A stretch of 64,000 bases of DNA from Ailurus styani (Eukaryota > Chordata > Mammalia > Carnivora > Ailuridae): positions 3,303,164-3,367,163 of the forward strand of contig LNAC01000135.1 in assembly GCA_002007465.1 (NCBI GenBank). Direction: 5' to 3'. The notes beneath the pieces are model-generated. The model ran no database searches. It saw nothing but the letters and a program-made list of their open reading frames with translations, and had not been told where the DNA came from. A program made the position numbers and the translations under genes. This document shows, piece by piece, positions 42,447-54,993 of the stretch. How positions within the stretch are numbered: the stretch's first letter is position 1; each line of letters starts with the position of its first letter.

Positions 42447-43860
42447 GTAACCATTATCTTGAGTATGGAGTCTATTATTCCTATGCAAAGTATTGTTCCT
42501 TTGCTACATATGTTGGTATCCATAAACTAGACTGAATCAGTTACTGTCCAGTCAGGAAAATAGGAACCACTCTATGGATTACACACAAAGGGAGATTTAA
42601 TCCTGAGAATTACAGACATAGAGAAAAGGCAGGAGAGGCAAACGGGATAATGTTTAGTTTCATCCATTTGCCTCCCCAGATCAATTCTCCATCCTTCTTT
42701 GTGCTCAGGAAACAGAGCTGTACAGACTGCCTCACTGTACTCTCTTGACTTCTGACTTGTGGTTGGTTTTGGCCCATGGGAACTACTGGCAAGAGGCTGA
42801 GGGGAAGAGGAGAATGGGATCAGAGGAGCTATTCCCTTGGCTTCCTTCTTGTTGGGTTGCTAGCATGTTGGCACCGCGGCTGCTAAAATAGCCACTGATA
42901 CCATCGAAATGCTCATTTCCAGTCACCTCCTACACTTGCTGCTGCTGCCACTGCTGGAAGCACAACCAGAACAGACAGGAAAATGACTTCTCCCTTCCTT
43001 CTGTTTTCTAATCTGTCAATGCTTTGCACAGGCAACACCTACCCAGAACCTGCGACATGGAGTTCCCAGGTTGCCAACTCCTTGCAACACAGAAGAGTGC
43101 ACAGAAAGGCTGGAGTGGGCTCAAGAGCCAACAGCACATAACCCACACGAGGGTACAGTATTGTTTGCATTTTTAAAACCCTGTATAGATAGTGTCATGC
43201 TCGACGTCTCCTTGCTTCTTCGTTTAACCTTATCCTTTTGAGATCTGTCCATGTTGATGCATGGGGCTCTGGTTTATCCACTTTAACTGCAATGTTGTAT
43301 TCAGAATTGGTATTTCCATAAGGGAGCTAGTGAAGATAGAAACATGGACATTACTGGCATTAGAATAAATGAGATATGAAGATAATATATGGCAAACTAC
43401 AACAGCAGGTAAAATTAGATTAAAGGAAAACATTTCTAAAAGCTTTTCATTCCTTCATTCAACACAGATGCATTGAGCTTCTACCATGTCCTAGGCATTG
43501 TGCTTGATACAAAGGACAGAAAATTGAATATGACCTCGTCCCCTGCTCTCTGGTTGCTGATGCATAGACAATTAGATACACGATTTTTAACAAGGTAATA
43601 AGTACTACGATGGAGTTATGACTATGGTGCTATAGGGGCACAGAGCTTGATAAATAGAAAAAAAGAAATTACAGAGCAATTTCAGTTATGTAGGCTTAAA
43701 ATTTCTAAATAAGTAAAATACTGTATTGCAAATGAAATTCAGCAGTATAGTGAAAAAAATGATACCATGACCAAAAGAATGCAAAATGCTTCAACATTTA
43801 AAAAAAAACTTAAGTTAAATGAGAAAAGTCATGAATTAAATGGAAACATGTCAAAAAGTC
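42447..43860. other. Intergenic with old LINE relics
   Basis: An antisense L1 3'-end scrap lies at about 43165-43320 ('ttgagatctgtccatgttgatgcatgg'). An antisense L2-like relic lies at about 43435-43570 ('ttcattcaacacagatgcattgagcttctaccatg'). The rest is unassigned and no gene is visible. Confidence 0.5.
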
Positions 43861-44021
43861 GGGTTTTTGTATTTTATTTATTCATTTGGCAGAGAGAGAG
43901 ATCACAAGTAGGCAGAGACACAGGCAGAGAGAGAAGGAAACAGGCTCCCTGCTGAGCAGGGACCCCAATGCGGGGCTCGATCCCAGGACCCTGAGATCAT
44001 GACCTGAGCCCCCCAGGCACC
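43861..44021 (-). repeat. CAN-SINE, antisense, with head deletion
   Basis: 'tttatttattcatttggcagagagagagatcacaagtaggcagagac' leads to 'gagatcatgacctgagccccccaggcaccc'. The stretch between 'gacctgag' and 'ccaccc' has been lost. 'catgtcaaaaagtc' stands on both sides as target duplication. Confidence 0.94.
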
Positions 44022-44250
44022 CATGTCAAAAAGTCATTTGAAAAAAATTCTGCAGCTTCTCCTAATAAAAACTTGAGGTCAGATTAGCAGAATTCCATCT
44101 CAACATAATAAAGATTAGTTAGCAAAAACTAAAAACAAACACCATATTAAGTAAATTGTTTACCACATTTCCATGTAAAACAGGAGTAAGATACCACTAG
44201 CAATCATCTTGTTTTGGAAGCCTTAGATAATACAGCAAATTTATTTTTTT

Positions 44251-44462
44251 AAAAAATTAGAATTAGGCATTGTAACAAGTACCGGATTATAAACTATGAT
44301 ATTGCTATTAAAAGAGAAAGATAGCTGTTATATATATGTATATATGTATATCTATATGATTTATTTATTTGAGAGAACACACACGAGCAGGCAGAGGGGC
44401 AGAGAGAGGGAAGGAATCCTCAAGCAGACTCCCCACTGAGCATGGAGCCCAACACAGGGCTC
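44251..44462. repeat. First copy of a ~210-bp duplication around an assembly N
   Basis: It runs from 'aaaaaattagaattaggc' into an antisense SINE and stops at 'cacagggctc' before the N. It differs from the copy after the N by substitutions ('accggatta' against 'accgaatta', 'cacacgagc' against 'cacatgagc') and by short length changes in the TA-rich and GA-rich tracts. Confidence 0.95.
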
Positions 44463-44463
44463 N
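44463..44463. other. Single N, assembly join
   Basis: A lone N stands between two near-identical copies of the same sequence. Confidence 0.95.
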
Positions 44464-44670
44464 AAAAAAATTAGAATTAGGCATTGTAACAAGTACCGAA
44501 TTATAAACTATGATATTGCTATTAAAAGAGAAAGATAGCTGTTATATATATGTATATCTATATGATTTATTTATTTGAGAGAACACACATGAGCAGGCAG
44601 AGGGGCAGAGAGAGAGGGAAGGAATCCTCAAGCAGACTCCCCACTGAGCATGGAGCCCAACACAGGGCTC
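44464..44670. repeat. Second copy of the ~210-bp duplication
   Basis: It repeats 44251-44462 and continues into the rest of the antisense SINE. Confidence 0.95.
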
Positions 44671-44749
44671 GATCCCAGGACCCTGAGATCATGACCTGAG
44701 CTGAAATCAAAAGTTGGACACTCAACCAACTGAGCCACCCAGGCGCCCC
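44563..44749 (-). repeat. CAN-SINE, antisense
   Basis: 'gatttatttatttgagagaacacac' leads to 'gagatcatgacctgagctgaaatcaaaagttggacac' and the reversed head 'actgagccacccaggcgcccc'. A truncated twin precedes the N (44350-44462). Confidence 0.94.
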
Positions 44750-45431
44750 TGTCCGTGATTTATTATTAAACAAAAGGAGAAGGGAAAGCATATTGTAGTG
44801 TCCTGTGTATCTGAGGGGAGAGGAGGGGAAGAACAGGCAACGTGTTTGTATGTAGGTGTGTATCAGTTTGTATTTGGCGAGGGAAAGAAGTGGAACTATA
44901 CACACCAAACTCAGCATTGGTTATCTCAGAGAAGTAGAGTTAGAGAGTAAGAGTTAGTGGACTTTTTATTATTTAAATTATATATCTTTGTATTATTTTA
45001 AAATCAGTCCCTTTTATCATCTAAAACAGAATTTTTAATTTTTAATCAGATGGTTAGGGATTCCTGTAGTGATGCTTGAGATCAGTTTGAAAGATGAGCA
45101 GTGTTTACTGAAGAATCAGGGAACAGCGAGAGCAAAGATGGTACCTGTGAGTCACCTCCATCATCACCAGACTCTGACATTTATGGGTTTTCATGTGGGA
45201 TGATTGGTCCTAACAAAAGAGCAGTGACCAAATTCAGCAAATTCTCGTCTCCTTTAGTGTTATAGCTGGAAGGAAGGCACTAACGTTACCCTCCCCAAAG
45301 AAGCTGATGGCCTGACAGCATTCCTTTATGATCAAACATTCTCTTTATGATCAAAGAGAAGCCCTAATCACTTCTACTGAGACTGCAGCTTCCTGATCAG
45401 TCTCCAGGGGGAAAGGCCTGGGTCAAACTCT

Positions 45432-45452
45432 GTGTGTGTGTGTGTGTGTGTG
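45432..45452. repeat. Short (TG)n microsatellite
   Basis: About ten TG units. Confidence 0.9.
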
Positions 45453-46666
45453 TTGGAGTAGGAGGGAGACCCTTTATAGGGTGCTCTGCCCTGAGGGCTC
45501 TCAACTCTTTCTGCTCCACCCATGTACACGCCCCCATGCTAGTGTTGCTCTCTTTTCTCTTCCTGCTCCCCCCCTTCCCAGTGTTCTAACCCTTCACCTC
45601 ATTACACAGAAAAATTCACCCCTCCCAAGTTCCCCCCCACCCCAACCCACACACCCAAACTCATCCTGATTTGGGAAGTCACAGAGGCATAACCCAAACT
45701 CTCATGGAGACCCATCTGAAATTACATATAGCAATACATTTGGCTTGTTTCAAATCAACCTATGGTCACTTCCTCTATGATTTTTTCCTATCTACTTTCT
45801 GTCTTTTCACCAAAATCTCTATTGACCTCTCAATACTTTTTATTCTTTTAAAATTGTGTATTTCATGGGAGAATTCTAAGTTTCTAATAAAACAATAAGT
45901 TTTAGTCAAAAAGTCCAACCGATATGTTAAAAAGTATATTCCTGCACAGTTAGATTCATATGAGATGGAAATGCATATGCCTGTGTCCAAGGTGACACTT
46001 TAATCAGGAATTATAATCAATTCCCTTCCCTCATTCCCATGCCCCTGCAAGGACTGCTATGTTTTCTGTCCCTATAATTTTGCTTTATCCAGAATGACCT
46101 ATAAATAAAATCTGCAGCATGTAGCCTTTTATGTCTGGCTTCTTTCTCTTAACATAATACTTTTGAGATCCATCCATGTTGTAGCAGTAGTTCTTTTTAA
46201 TTTCTGAGAATATTCCATTATTTGGGTGCACCACCGTTTATTCATTCATTAGTTGATGGACATTGGGTTGTTTCTGGCTTGGTATTATAAATAAAGCTGT
46301 TGTAAACATTTGTCTGTAGGTTTTTGCATGTTAATTTTCTGTAGAGATCTAGGAGTGAGATCACTGGATCGTATGGTGTTTGTTTAACTTCATAAGAAAC
46401 TGCCGAATGGCTCTCCAAGGTAGCTGTACTACTTTGCATTTCCATCAGCAATGTTTCAACATCCCAGTTTCTTTGCACCCTTGCTGGTGCCTCGTATTGT
46501 TCATACGAGGTGAGTGAGTGGCATCTCACTGTGATTTTAGTGTTCACTTCCTGAAGCTTACGAGGTTAAACATCTTCTCATGTCCTTATGTGTCACCCAT
46601 ATATCTTTTTGTGTGTGAAATGCCTGTTGAATCCTTTTTGTCCCTTTAAAAAAAGTTGAGTTGTTT

Positions 46667-46832
46667 TGGGGTGCCTGGGCGGCTCAGTTGGGTAAGCGTC
46701 CAACTCTTGATTCCGGCTCAGGGTTGTGAGACTGAGGCCTGCATCGGACTCCAAGCTAGGCGTGGAGCCTTCTTAGGATTCTTGCTCTCCCCCTCCCTCT
46801 GCCTGTCGCCCCCACTAAAAAATTTTTTTATA
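46667..46832 (+). repeat. CAN-SINE, sense, inside L1
   Basis: The head is 'ggggtgcctgggcggctcag'. The target duplication ttgagttgtttt is perfect. Confidence 0.94.
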
Positions 46833-46954
46833 TTGAGTTGTTTTCTTATTATTGAGTTATGAGAGTCCTTTATACATTGTATGTATATTTATTAGATATG
46901 TATTTTGCAGATATTTTCTTCTAGTGCATAGCTAGCTTTCCTTTTCCCTTTTCC

Positions 46955-47154
46955 TTTTTTTTTTAAAAAGATTTTATTTATTTATTTGAGAGAGAAAGAG
47001 AGAGCAAGTGAGAGCATGAGAGGGTAGAGGGTCAGAGGGAGAAGCCGACTCCCTGCAGAGCTGGGAGCCTGATGCGGGACTCGATCCCAGGACTCCAGGA
47101 TCACGACCTGAGCCAAAGGCAGTTGCTTAACCAACTCAGCCACTCAGACTCCCC
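46955..47154 (-). repeat. CAN-SINE, antisense, inside L1
   Basis: 'aaaaagattttatttatttatttgagagagaaagag' leads to 'ggatcacgacctgagccaaaggc' and 'actcagccactcagactccc'. Confidence 0.92.
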
Positions 47155-47599
47155 TCCTTTTTCCTTTTTAATTAATAAATGTCTTTTGCTGAGTTAAAAT
47201 TTTTAACTTATATGACATGTTATATGCCAATTTTTCTTTTATGGTTTGTATTTTTTGTGTCCTATATAAAAATATTTTCTTATATTTTCTTCTAGAAGCT
47301 TAAATATTTTAAGTTTTACGTTTAGGTGTATTATCTATTTTGAGTTAATTTTTGTATCTGATGTGAGGTATGGATCAAGATTTCTTTTCTTTCTTTTCTT
47401 TTTTTTTTCTTAATATGTGGGTCCAGTTGTTCTAGCACCATTTGGTGAAAAGACTGTCCTTCATTGAATTGCCTGAGTACCTTTGCCAAAAATCAATCAA
47501 TCTTATATGTGTCTATACCATTGATCTGTGTTTTTACTGTAGCCAATATCAGCATGACTTGATTACTAAAGCTATATAGTTTAAGTGCCTCCCTAGTCC

Positions 47600-48019
47600 C
47601 AAGATTAAATATCAGTTAGTCTAAGTCAAGCCTGGTAGTTCTATAACCTTTGTCAGAGTCAGATTTAGGCATGAGCATATGATACAGCCTTGATGGATAA
47701 AGCGTAAGTGTTCTGGATGGCTTCTAAGGAAGTGTTCCTTGGTCTTAAAAAAGATACAAAGCCACAAGTGTATTCTCTTCTCATACACTGTCACATGACA
47801 ATGTAATGTGTGGAGCTGCTATAGTCATCTTGTTTTCATGTGTGAAAAGCTAAGAGAAGCAGAGAGAAGGTCACCCTTCCTGTACCCCGACTTTGAGACC
47901 ATGGGTTAACCAATTCTGGAATTTTACTTTTTCCAAACTTCTTGTTATGTGAAATAATAAAATCACCTCAATGTATAAGCCACTTTTAGTTTGTTTATGT
48001 TACTTTCCACTGAAAGCTT
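47600..48019. other. Unassigned ancient repeat
   Basis: The closing words 'cttgttatgtgaaataataaaatcacctcaatgtataagccac' are typical of an old interspersed repeat whose family I cannot name with confidence. No gene is visible. Confidence 0.4.
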
Positions 48020-48439
48020 TCTGTTACAGCCCACATTGAAGGCAAGACAAAGGAGAACAGACTTTGCTGAAAACACAGTAAGAGACAAGGAGGACAGGAT
48101 TAAGAAAAGCAAGAAAAATTAAATAGATAAACAGAGATAAAGAGGATTAGAGAAAAAATTATAAAGGAGGAAAATAGCCAAGGAATATCTAAACATATAG
48201 ACATTTAGTATCCCTAATAATGAGAACTAAAATATTGAATCTGAACATATACTTGAATAAATAGAAGAAAAATTAACTACTAAGGACAGATACCACATAA
48301 GCATTAACCAAATGGAGAATCATTCCTATTCTAAGATAGAAAGACTCAACATCATAAAGCTGTCAGTTCTCTCTAAATAATGAGTTTAACAAGATCCCAA
48401 TAAAAACACTAAGACCTTTTGTTAACTAGGCATATTGAT

Positions 48440-48675
48440 TTGTCTAGTTCGGGGGCAGCAAACTAGGGCCTATGGGCCAAGTCCAGGGCATCCTGTTTTT
48501 TGTAAATAAAGTTTTATTAGAACACAACCACGCCCACTCAATTACTTATTGTTAAATGCTGCTCTCACTATATACAATGGCAGAATTAAGTAATCGCCAT
48601 GGAGATGTAGGGGCTGCAAAGCCTAAAGTATTTGCTATCTGCTCTTTTACAGAAAAAGTTTGCTGATCCTTGATC
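48440..48675 (+). mobile_element. hAT-type DNA transposon relic
   Basis: The left end 'gggggcagcaaactagggcc' and the right end 'agaaaaagtttgctgatcc' are inverted repeats (cagcaaact with agtttgctg). The interior 'tttgtaaataaagttttattagaacacaaccacgccc' belongs to a common non-autonomous mammalian family. Confidence 0.8.
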
Positions 48676-48883
48676 ATATTTTGGAAGCATGTGACAGTTT
48701 GATTTCACAGGTCCACAGTTAGAATGCAACTTGATTAAGGATGACTATCTCACCCACATGTTATTTAAGTGTCATGGGGGGGAAAGAATTTGTCTTCACA
48801 TGAAACAGCTATCCCCTGGGGTAATTTCCAGGGGGAATGAGGAATAATGTGTTATCAAGCCCTTTGTAAGTCCCTGAAAACAC

Positions 48884-49010
48884 ACTGTGATCTTCGCACA
48901 GAGACTGTCAAGAATCACCCCTAACATCTGTACACATTTTGCTGGTACATTGTGATCTTTATACAGAGACTGTCAACAATCACCCCTAACATCACTTTAC
49001 ACATTTTTCT
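48884..49010 (+). repeat. Diverged ~65-bp tandem duplication
   Basis: 'cactgtgatcttcgcacagagactgtcaagaatcacccctaacatc' at 48884 recurs as 'cattgtgatctttatacagagactgtcaacaatcacccctaacatc' at 48949. Confidence 0.85.
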
Positions 49011-51794
49011 TTAACAACATGATTTACATTTTTCCATGATCCAGAGCAGGGGCAAGGAGAAATAAATTACCTGGGGATGGCAAGATTGGTTTCTCTCTAT
49101 CACCTAGGACCATGCAGAACTCCATCAACCTCTTCCACATTCTGAGGGAGTAATTTGGAGCACCTCGTGAATTTCCATCTCTCCACAATGTGAAGGGAAA
49201 AATCCCCGTCAGGCAAGGAAAGCAGGTATCAGGAAGTCAATATTGTTCTAACTGCAGTACTAACTGGCCCGACCAGCACCTTTTATCTTCAAAGGGTCAA
49301 CAGGTAATAATTAACCTAACCAGTCATTCCCTAAAGTTAGAGACCCACAAAGTTGCAGGAAAGACTCAGCGGTTAGGAGACAGTTGAAAGAAGTAGACCT
49401 GGGAAAGCTATTTAAGCAGGTTCTTTTATGTGAACAAACAAACGAACAACCAAAAACCCCACCAAAAAAACAGGCTACCTTGAAAAATAGAGGTTTTAGT
49501 TAAAAATACCAGTGATAATAAAGGTGATGGAAGTCTCAAAGAAATGTAAGAGCATTAGTCCATTTTGGGCCTTATACTGAGTTTGCTTGCTGGGAAGATC
49601 ATACCCAGCTCTAGAGATTCTCTTTGACAAAGATGCAGAGACAATGTAGTGGAGAGAGGATAGTTGTTTCAACACAAGGTGCTGGGACATTTGGATGGGC
49701 ATACACACACAAAAAGTGAGCCAAAGGTGTAAAATATAAAACTATAAAACTTCTAGAAGAAAACGTAGCAGAAAATCTGTGTGACCTTGGATTTGGTGAT
49801 AATTTTAGATATAATACCAAAAGTGCAATACATGAAAAAAATGATAAATTAGACTTTATAAAAATGATAAATGTTTGTGATTGATAGTGTTAAGAGAATG
49901 AAAAGCCAAAACGTGAGTGTAAGTCACATATTTGGGAAGGGTTCATATCCAGAACATATAAAGAACCCTTAAAACTCAACAGTATGAAAATAAATAATCC
50001 ATGCAACCCAGGGAATCCACTCCCAGGTATTCACCCAAGTGAATTAAAAGCTTATGTTCATACAAAATCTGTATGTGAATGTTTATAGCACCTTTGTTGA
50101 TACTTGTCAAAAACTGGAAGCAACCAAGATGTTCTTTAACAAATAAATGGAAAACAAATCATGGTACATCCATACAATGGAATACTGTTCAGTAATAAAA
50201 AGGAATGAGTTACAGACACACACAGCATGCATGAATCTTAAATGCATTTTGCTAAGTGAAAAAAAAAACAGACCAAAAGATCTACGTTTCATGTAATTCT
50301 GTTCATGTGACATTCTGGGAAAGGCAAAACTATAAGGTTGGAAAACAGATTAGTGGTTGCCAGAGGTTAAAAGAAGGGGAAGTGTTTCATCACAAAGGGG
50401 AGATGCAAGGCAATTTTTAGGGTGATGGAAATGTTCTGTATGGTTATAGGGTGATAGCAATGAGCACACCCAGAGCCCAGATCTTGGTTTCTAAATGTCA
50501 TTCTCCAATTAAAGGAAGCTGGATTCTTGGAGGAATGGCTGATTTTAGGACTGGAACAGAAAAAATAGAAGATGAACCTGGGGCATTTTGTAGTGCCAGA
50601 AAGTACAGAAATACTCAAAAAAAGAATGGTTGCACAACAATGTGAATATACTTAGTATCACTGAGCAGTACACATAGAAATGGTTAATACAGTAGGCTTT
50701 AGGTTTTATGTATTTTACCACGGACAAAAAAGACCAGAGCCTGCCAAAAGGACACACACAAGCTAAACTGAGAGTGGTCTCAATGGGGCAAAGCTGGAAC
50801 AGTTTGAACAACAAAATATGTCATTTTGCATTTCTATCAGTGTTGAATAATGTAGTATTGGATTATAACCAAAGTGCAATATAAGTATACATGAGTCCAT
50901 ATTAATATAATTATTAAATAAATAGAGAAGAGGCAAAATTCCTTATAGAAGAATTCCAAGTTATATGTTTGGATTCTCTCCTCCAAGAGATGGAGCTTGA
51001 GGGTGAGTTCTAGTGACTTAGTGACTTGCTTCCAGGGGAAGGGGAAAAATAGTAATTTTACTATTAAGACAGGCAGTACCTTAAAAACTGACCAAGGTTA
51101 ACATCACCAGTAATGAGTCATGTTACTGGCATGCACTCCTGATACAATGTAATGAAAAGGGCACTTCACTTCTATGGTCTTCTTTCCCCAAATCTATAAG
51201 CCCAGTCTAATCATGAGAGAAACATGAGACACACCCAAATGCAGGTATATTCTGCAAAATACTTGACCAGAGCACTCTGAAACTGTCAAGGTCCTGAAAA
51301 TCAGGAAAGTCTGAGACACTGCACAAACCAAAGAAGACTAAGGAGATAAAGGAGATAGGACAACTTACTGTGATATGGGATCCTGAACTGCATCCTGGAA
51401 CAGAAAAATATTAGTGGAAATATTGGAGAAATTTAAATAAAGTTTAGACTTTAGTTAATGCTAACGTTCAAATGTTGGTTTCTTGGTTTTGACAAACACA
51501 CCATAGTTATGTGAGATGCTGATAGTAGGAGAAATCAGGTGAAATCATATGGGAACTCTCTGTGCTATCTGCAACCTTTCTGTAAATCTAAAATTCCTCC
51601 AAAAATTCCAAAACAAAATTTTGTTTAAAAATTAAAAAGTTTGGCAATATAGGTGATGGGAATGTCAAAGAAACACAAGAACGTTGGTATAAATTGGGCC
51701 TTGGGGGTGTGATTGATTGCTGGAAGGATCCCTCTCAGCTCTAGAGATTCTTTTTGATTACCTGCCCACAAAACAGCATGCACTGAGCATTATT

Positions 51795-51958
51795 CTAGCA
51801 TGGTAGTTCTCAGATTTTGTGTGTATCAGAATCCCGAAAATTAATAAAGACCTCTGGGCCCCAGTTTCATTGAAAAAAACTAACACTGGACTACTGTTTT
51901 TTCACAGAGTTCCCTGATTCTGATACATACCCAAGCCTGAGAACCACGGCCCTAGCAC
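51795..51958 (+). mobile_element. MER5A-like hAT fossil
   Basis: 'tagttctcagattttgtgtgtatcagaatcc', 'gacctctgggccccag' and 'ccctgattctgatacatacccaagcctgagaaccacgg' follow the MER5A order with matching ends. Confidence 0.8.
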
Positions 51959-51959
51959 T

Positions 51960-52125
51960 TTTCTACTACCAGGACCATCCATCCACCCATCCATTCATTC
52001 AATCAATCATTCATGCATTCAACAGCTATTTATTGAGCAACGATTCTATGCCAGCCCATTCTTAGTATTCAGTACACAGTAGTAGACACACAAAGACCTC
52101 TTGGGTCTTAGATTCTAATACACAT
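51960..52125 (-). repeat. L2 3'-end relic, antisense
   Basis: A (catt/catc)n run followed by 'cattcaacagctatttattgagcaacgattctatgccagcc' and 'agtagacacacaaagacctcttgggtc' is the reversed L2 3' end. Confidence 0.75.
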
Positions 52126-54800
52126 ATAAACCTATACTGAGTCTCTTGTATTACCCAGTTCCAAGTTCCTAAAGAGAAAATCCGATCCGCCTAGCTAATC
52201 ATTACCATCTGCTGTCTGTATTTTGGGGGAAGGGGTCACAGTGCTTTTCTTAACAGGCTGCTTCATGGGTTATTAGTTAGTGTACGTGTTGGTTTCCAGT
52301 AAGTTGGGGATTCCCCTTTACCCTAGTCAGCTATGGCTGGGGTTCCATGGCCTGAAACATGACTCCTCTTGAGGTTTGTTCCTTTAGCAAAACTAACTAG
52401 GTCAGGAAGGGGCCATAGGTTAGGGAGACCCTGGTGTGTGACCATGAAGGGTGGTTGTTATCCAAACACAGCAGGAGCTGAACTTTCCCAGGGCAGTCTG
52501 GAGGCAAAAATACTAGACTGCACTAGTCAATATGATACAGAGATCCTTCCAACACCAACTATTTATGGGTTTTCACTTTTCTGTTGCTTGTGATGTTTCA
52601 AAATACCAACTTGCCTGCAGCAGATTCCTACCTCAGTTGAAACTGTCTTGGACAATAATCTCCCATGTAGTTCCCCTCCATCATGTTATATTTGTTTATA
52701 TTAGCTTTGGCCATATACTTAGGATTTTATTCGTTGCCTCCTGAGCGTATTCCCTAACTACAAGTGGGAAACAACTCACAATGGGAAATTTGGAACAATG
52801 GTTCATGCATATTTTTAATCACAAATCCGGGGAGAATTTCACCTCACCCACTACCAGTTGCCACGAAAAAAATAACACAGATCTTGATAAGGCACAAAGA
52901 GGAGCAGCAGAGGTAACTTGTTAACTGATTCTGAAAAAGAAAAGGCTTTGAGGTTACTTCACACATTCAGTTCAAATCAACAAACTTTACTACCATGCTC
53001 CCAAGACTCAACCAGGAACTGGGGGTCTGAAAATGAAAAAAACCTGACCCTCACCCTGAATGAGTGGACCATAAATAGTGGAAGACAGGCCTATGAGGAA
53101 GATGATGCTTCCAGAAATGAAGGAACTATTCTAGAAACTAAAGAGTGAGGAGAGGCATTACTCTGAATTTAAGGATCTATAAGTAACATTTGAGATGGAC
53201 CTAATAGGATAGTTAGAATTTTTCTAAGTATAAATGTAAGAAGGAGCACTCCAGATATATGGATCAGCATAAATAAAATAAAGAAGGGAAGAAAATAAAC
53301 AGCTTGTATGGGAAATAGCAGATAGTCACTCATGTGACTGAAACAAAATATAGCTCTAAGGAAGGGCCGGAGTTGCTGATGGACTACCAAAGGTCCACAT
53401 CCTGGGTTTTGCAAACCATGGCTAGTGCCAAACGTCTGGAAAACAAAAATCTGACCATTGAACATAGCAACAGCTTATGACACCACCATGAAGAAGATTA
53501 TAATTGTCAAGCAGAACAAGAACATCATCAAATCTAGTTCTTATATATATTTCTTTACATTAAATTCATTAATGACTTAGCCGCCAGGCACTCTGCTACG
53601 TATTAGGAACATAGAGCTGACTGCACTGCAGTCCCTGCCCTTGAGGAACCTAACAACTGGAGATTTTATTTGTGTATTTATGTGTTGATTAGGCCTCCTA
53701 AAAACCTGCTATTGGTTTATTGATGGCAAAGAAAGATACATGACATTTTATTTTTAAATTTTAAATACTCCTATTGCTACAAAAGCAGTCCATGAGCATT
53801 AGAAAATAGAGAACCAGCAAAAACAAAAAGTAAAACATCTCTGGCACACCCAGAAATCATCACTGTAATCCTTGGTTCATATCCTCTCACATCTTCATAC
53901 ACATACGTATGTATTAGGTATTTTGCTCACAAGAATGTTTGCATATTGTTTACAGACACAGTGTGTCTTGTCACCTGCTTTTTTCCAGTCACCTGACTTT
54001 CCCATGTCAGTAAATGTTTGAATACTCAGTACATATTCACATTTTCCCACTTGAGCTAAAAATGTCCTTTCCAGCTAATTTCTCCAAATCAGCCTTCCAC
54101 TCAAGACCTTACATTGCATCTCCTGATTACATCCTTCCTATTTCTTTTATCCAGTATAGTCCCTTTCTTATAATTCCGACTCGATGAAAAGAACTGGCCA
54201 ACTGTTGGGAGGGACAGTCCACCACCTTTATTTGCCGTTGTTTCCTTGTGATATCATTTTACTTACATTTTCCTCTAATCTCTGTATACAACTGGAAGAT
54301 CTAACTAAAGACGTGGTGGAAGCAAGTTAGACATTTTGGGCTAGAATACTTCACGGGTGGTAATGTGTACTTCATGTTCTTTCACATCAGAACTCACATT
54401 GTCTGAAAACTTGGTTGACACACCATTATTGATGATTAAATTGACCCGTGGGCAATGGCCATAATTAGAGGTTTTAGAGGGAAAGGGCAAAAGGAGGAAT
54501 GGAATAGGAAAAGTGTGAATACAACTTGGCTACCTAAGCGAAGTGGGAAATCCAGCAGCAGGAGATAGGACACCCGGGACATCCAACTGTGCTTCCCACT
54601 CTGATCTTGTTCTCCTAATTAGGAAGGCAAAAACAGAACGTTTTCCTTTATAAAACTGAGTCGAGCTGAGCGGATGCGGGATTCAGCCCCCAGAGAAGCA
54701 CCATCACCCTCTCTACAATCTGGGACAAGACCCATAAACATGGAGAACAGAGAGCTGTTTGTACCCATCCCTATTCTTCTCAGTAGCAGCCCTTTCACTG
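52126..54800. other. Intergenic, upstream of the GORASP2 island
   Basis: This is mostly unassigned. Antisense L2-like words occur at about 53555-53680 ('agccgccaggcactctgctacgtattagg') and old L1-like words at about 53740-54030. No gene is supported. Confidence 0.45.
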
Positions 54801-54804
54801 TCTC

Positions 54805-54821
54805 TGGCCACCAGGGGGAAC
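54805..54821 (+). promoter_or_regulatory. Candidate CTCF binding site upstream of GORASP2
   Basis: TGGCCACCAGGGGGAAC is a close match to the long CTCF consensus (tGGCCACCAGGGGGCGC), just outside the CpG island. Confidence 0.6.
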
Positions 54822-54993
54822 TACGACAAAGCAATCGTTCCTCCAGGCGAGCGGGAACGCGTCTGGAGAAAGCTTGTCCAACCCGAGGATCCGTAACTAG
54901 ATGCCGTGGCTGGAGGAGCTGTATCTTTGCGGTCTCGCGAGCACAAGTAAGCCCCTCCCCGCCCGCGTGTCTTCAGGCCCCTTCCGGTGACTT

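Larger units (their letters stand above)
45990..47595 (-). mobile_element. Antisense L1 fragment
   Basis: Landmarks on the + strand are 'ttgagatccatccatgttgtagcag', 'ttcattcattagttgatggacattgggttgtttctgg', 'gtgagatcactggatcgtatgg' and 'caccatttggtgaaaagactgtcc', ending 'gattactaaagctatatagtttaag'. SINEs at 46667 and 46955 interrupt it. Confidence 0.88.
48020..51640 (+). mobile_element. Sense L1-derived block, interrupted
   Basis: Diverged ORF2-type sequence at 48020-48425 ends 'gaaagactcaacatcataaag' with 'gatcccaataaaaacactaagacc'. After a hAT relic and unassigned DNA, more L1 appears from about 49640: 'actataaaacttctagaagaaaac', 'gaagcaaccaagatgttc', 'tggtacatccatacaatggaatactgttcagtaataaaaag', 'tggttgccagaggttaaaag'. 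The 3' end is near 51600 ('aaatctaaaattcctccaaaaa'). No open frame survives. These may be more than one insertion. Confidence 0.7.
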
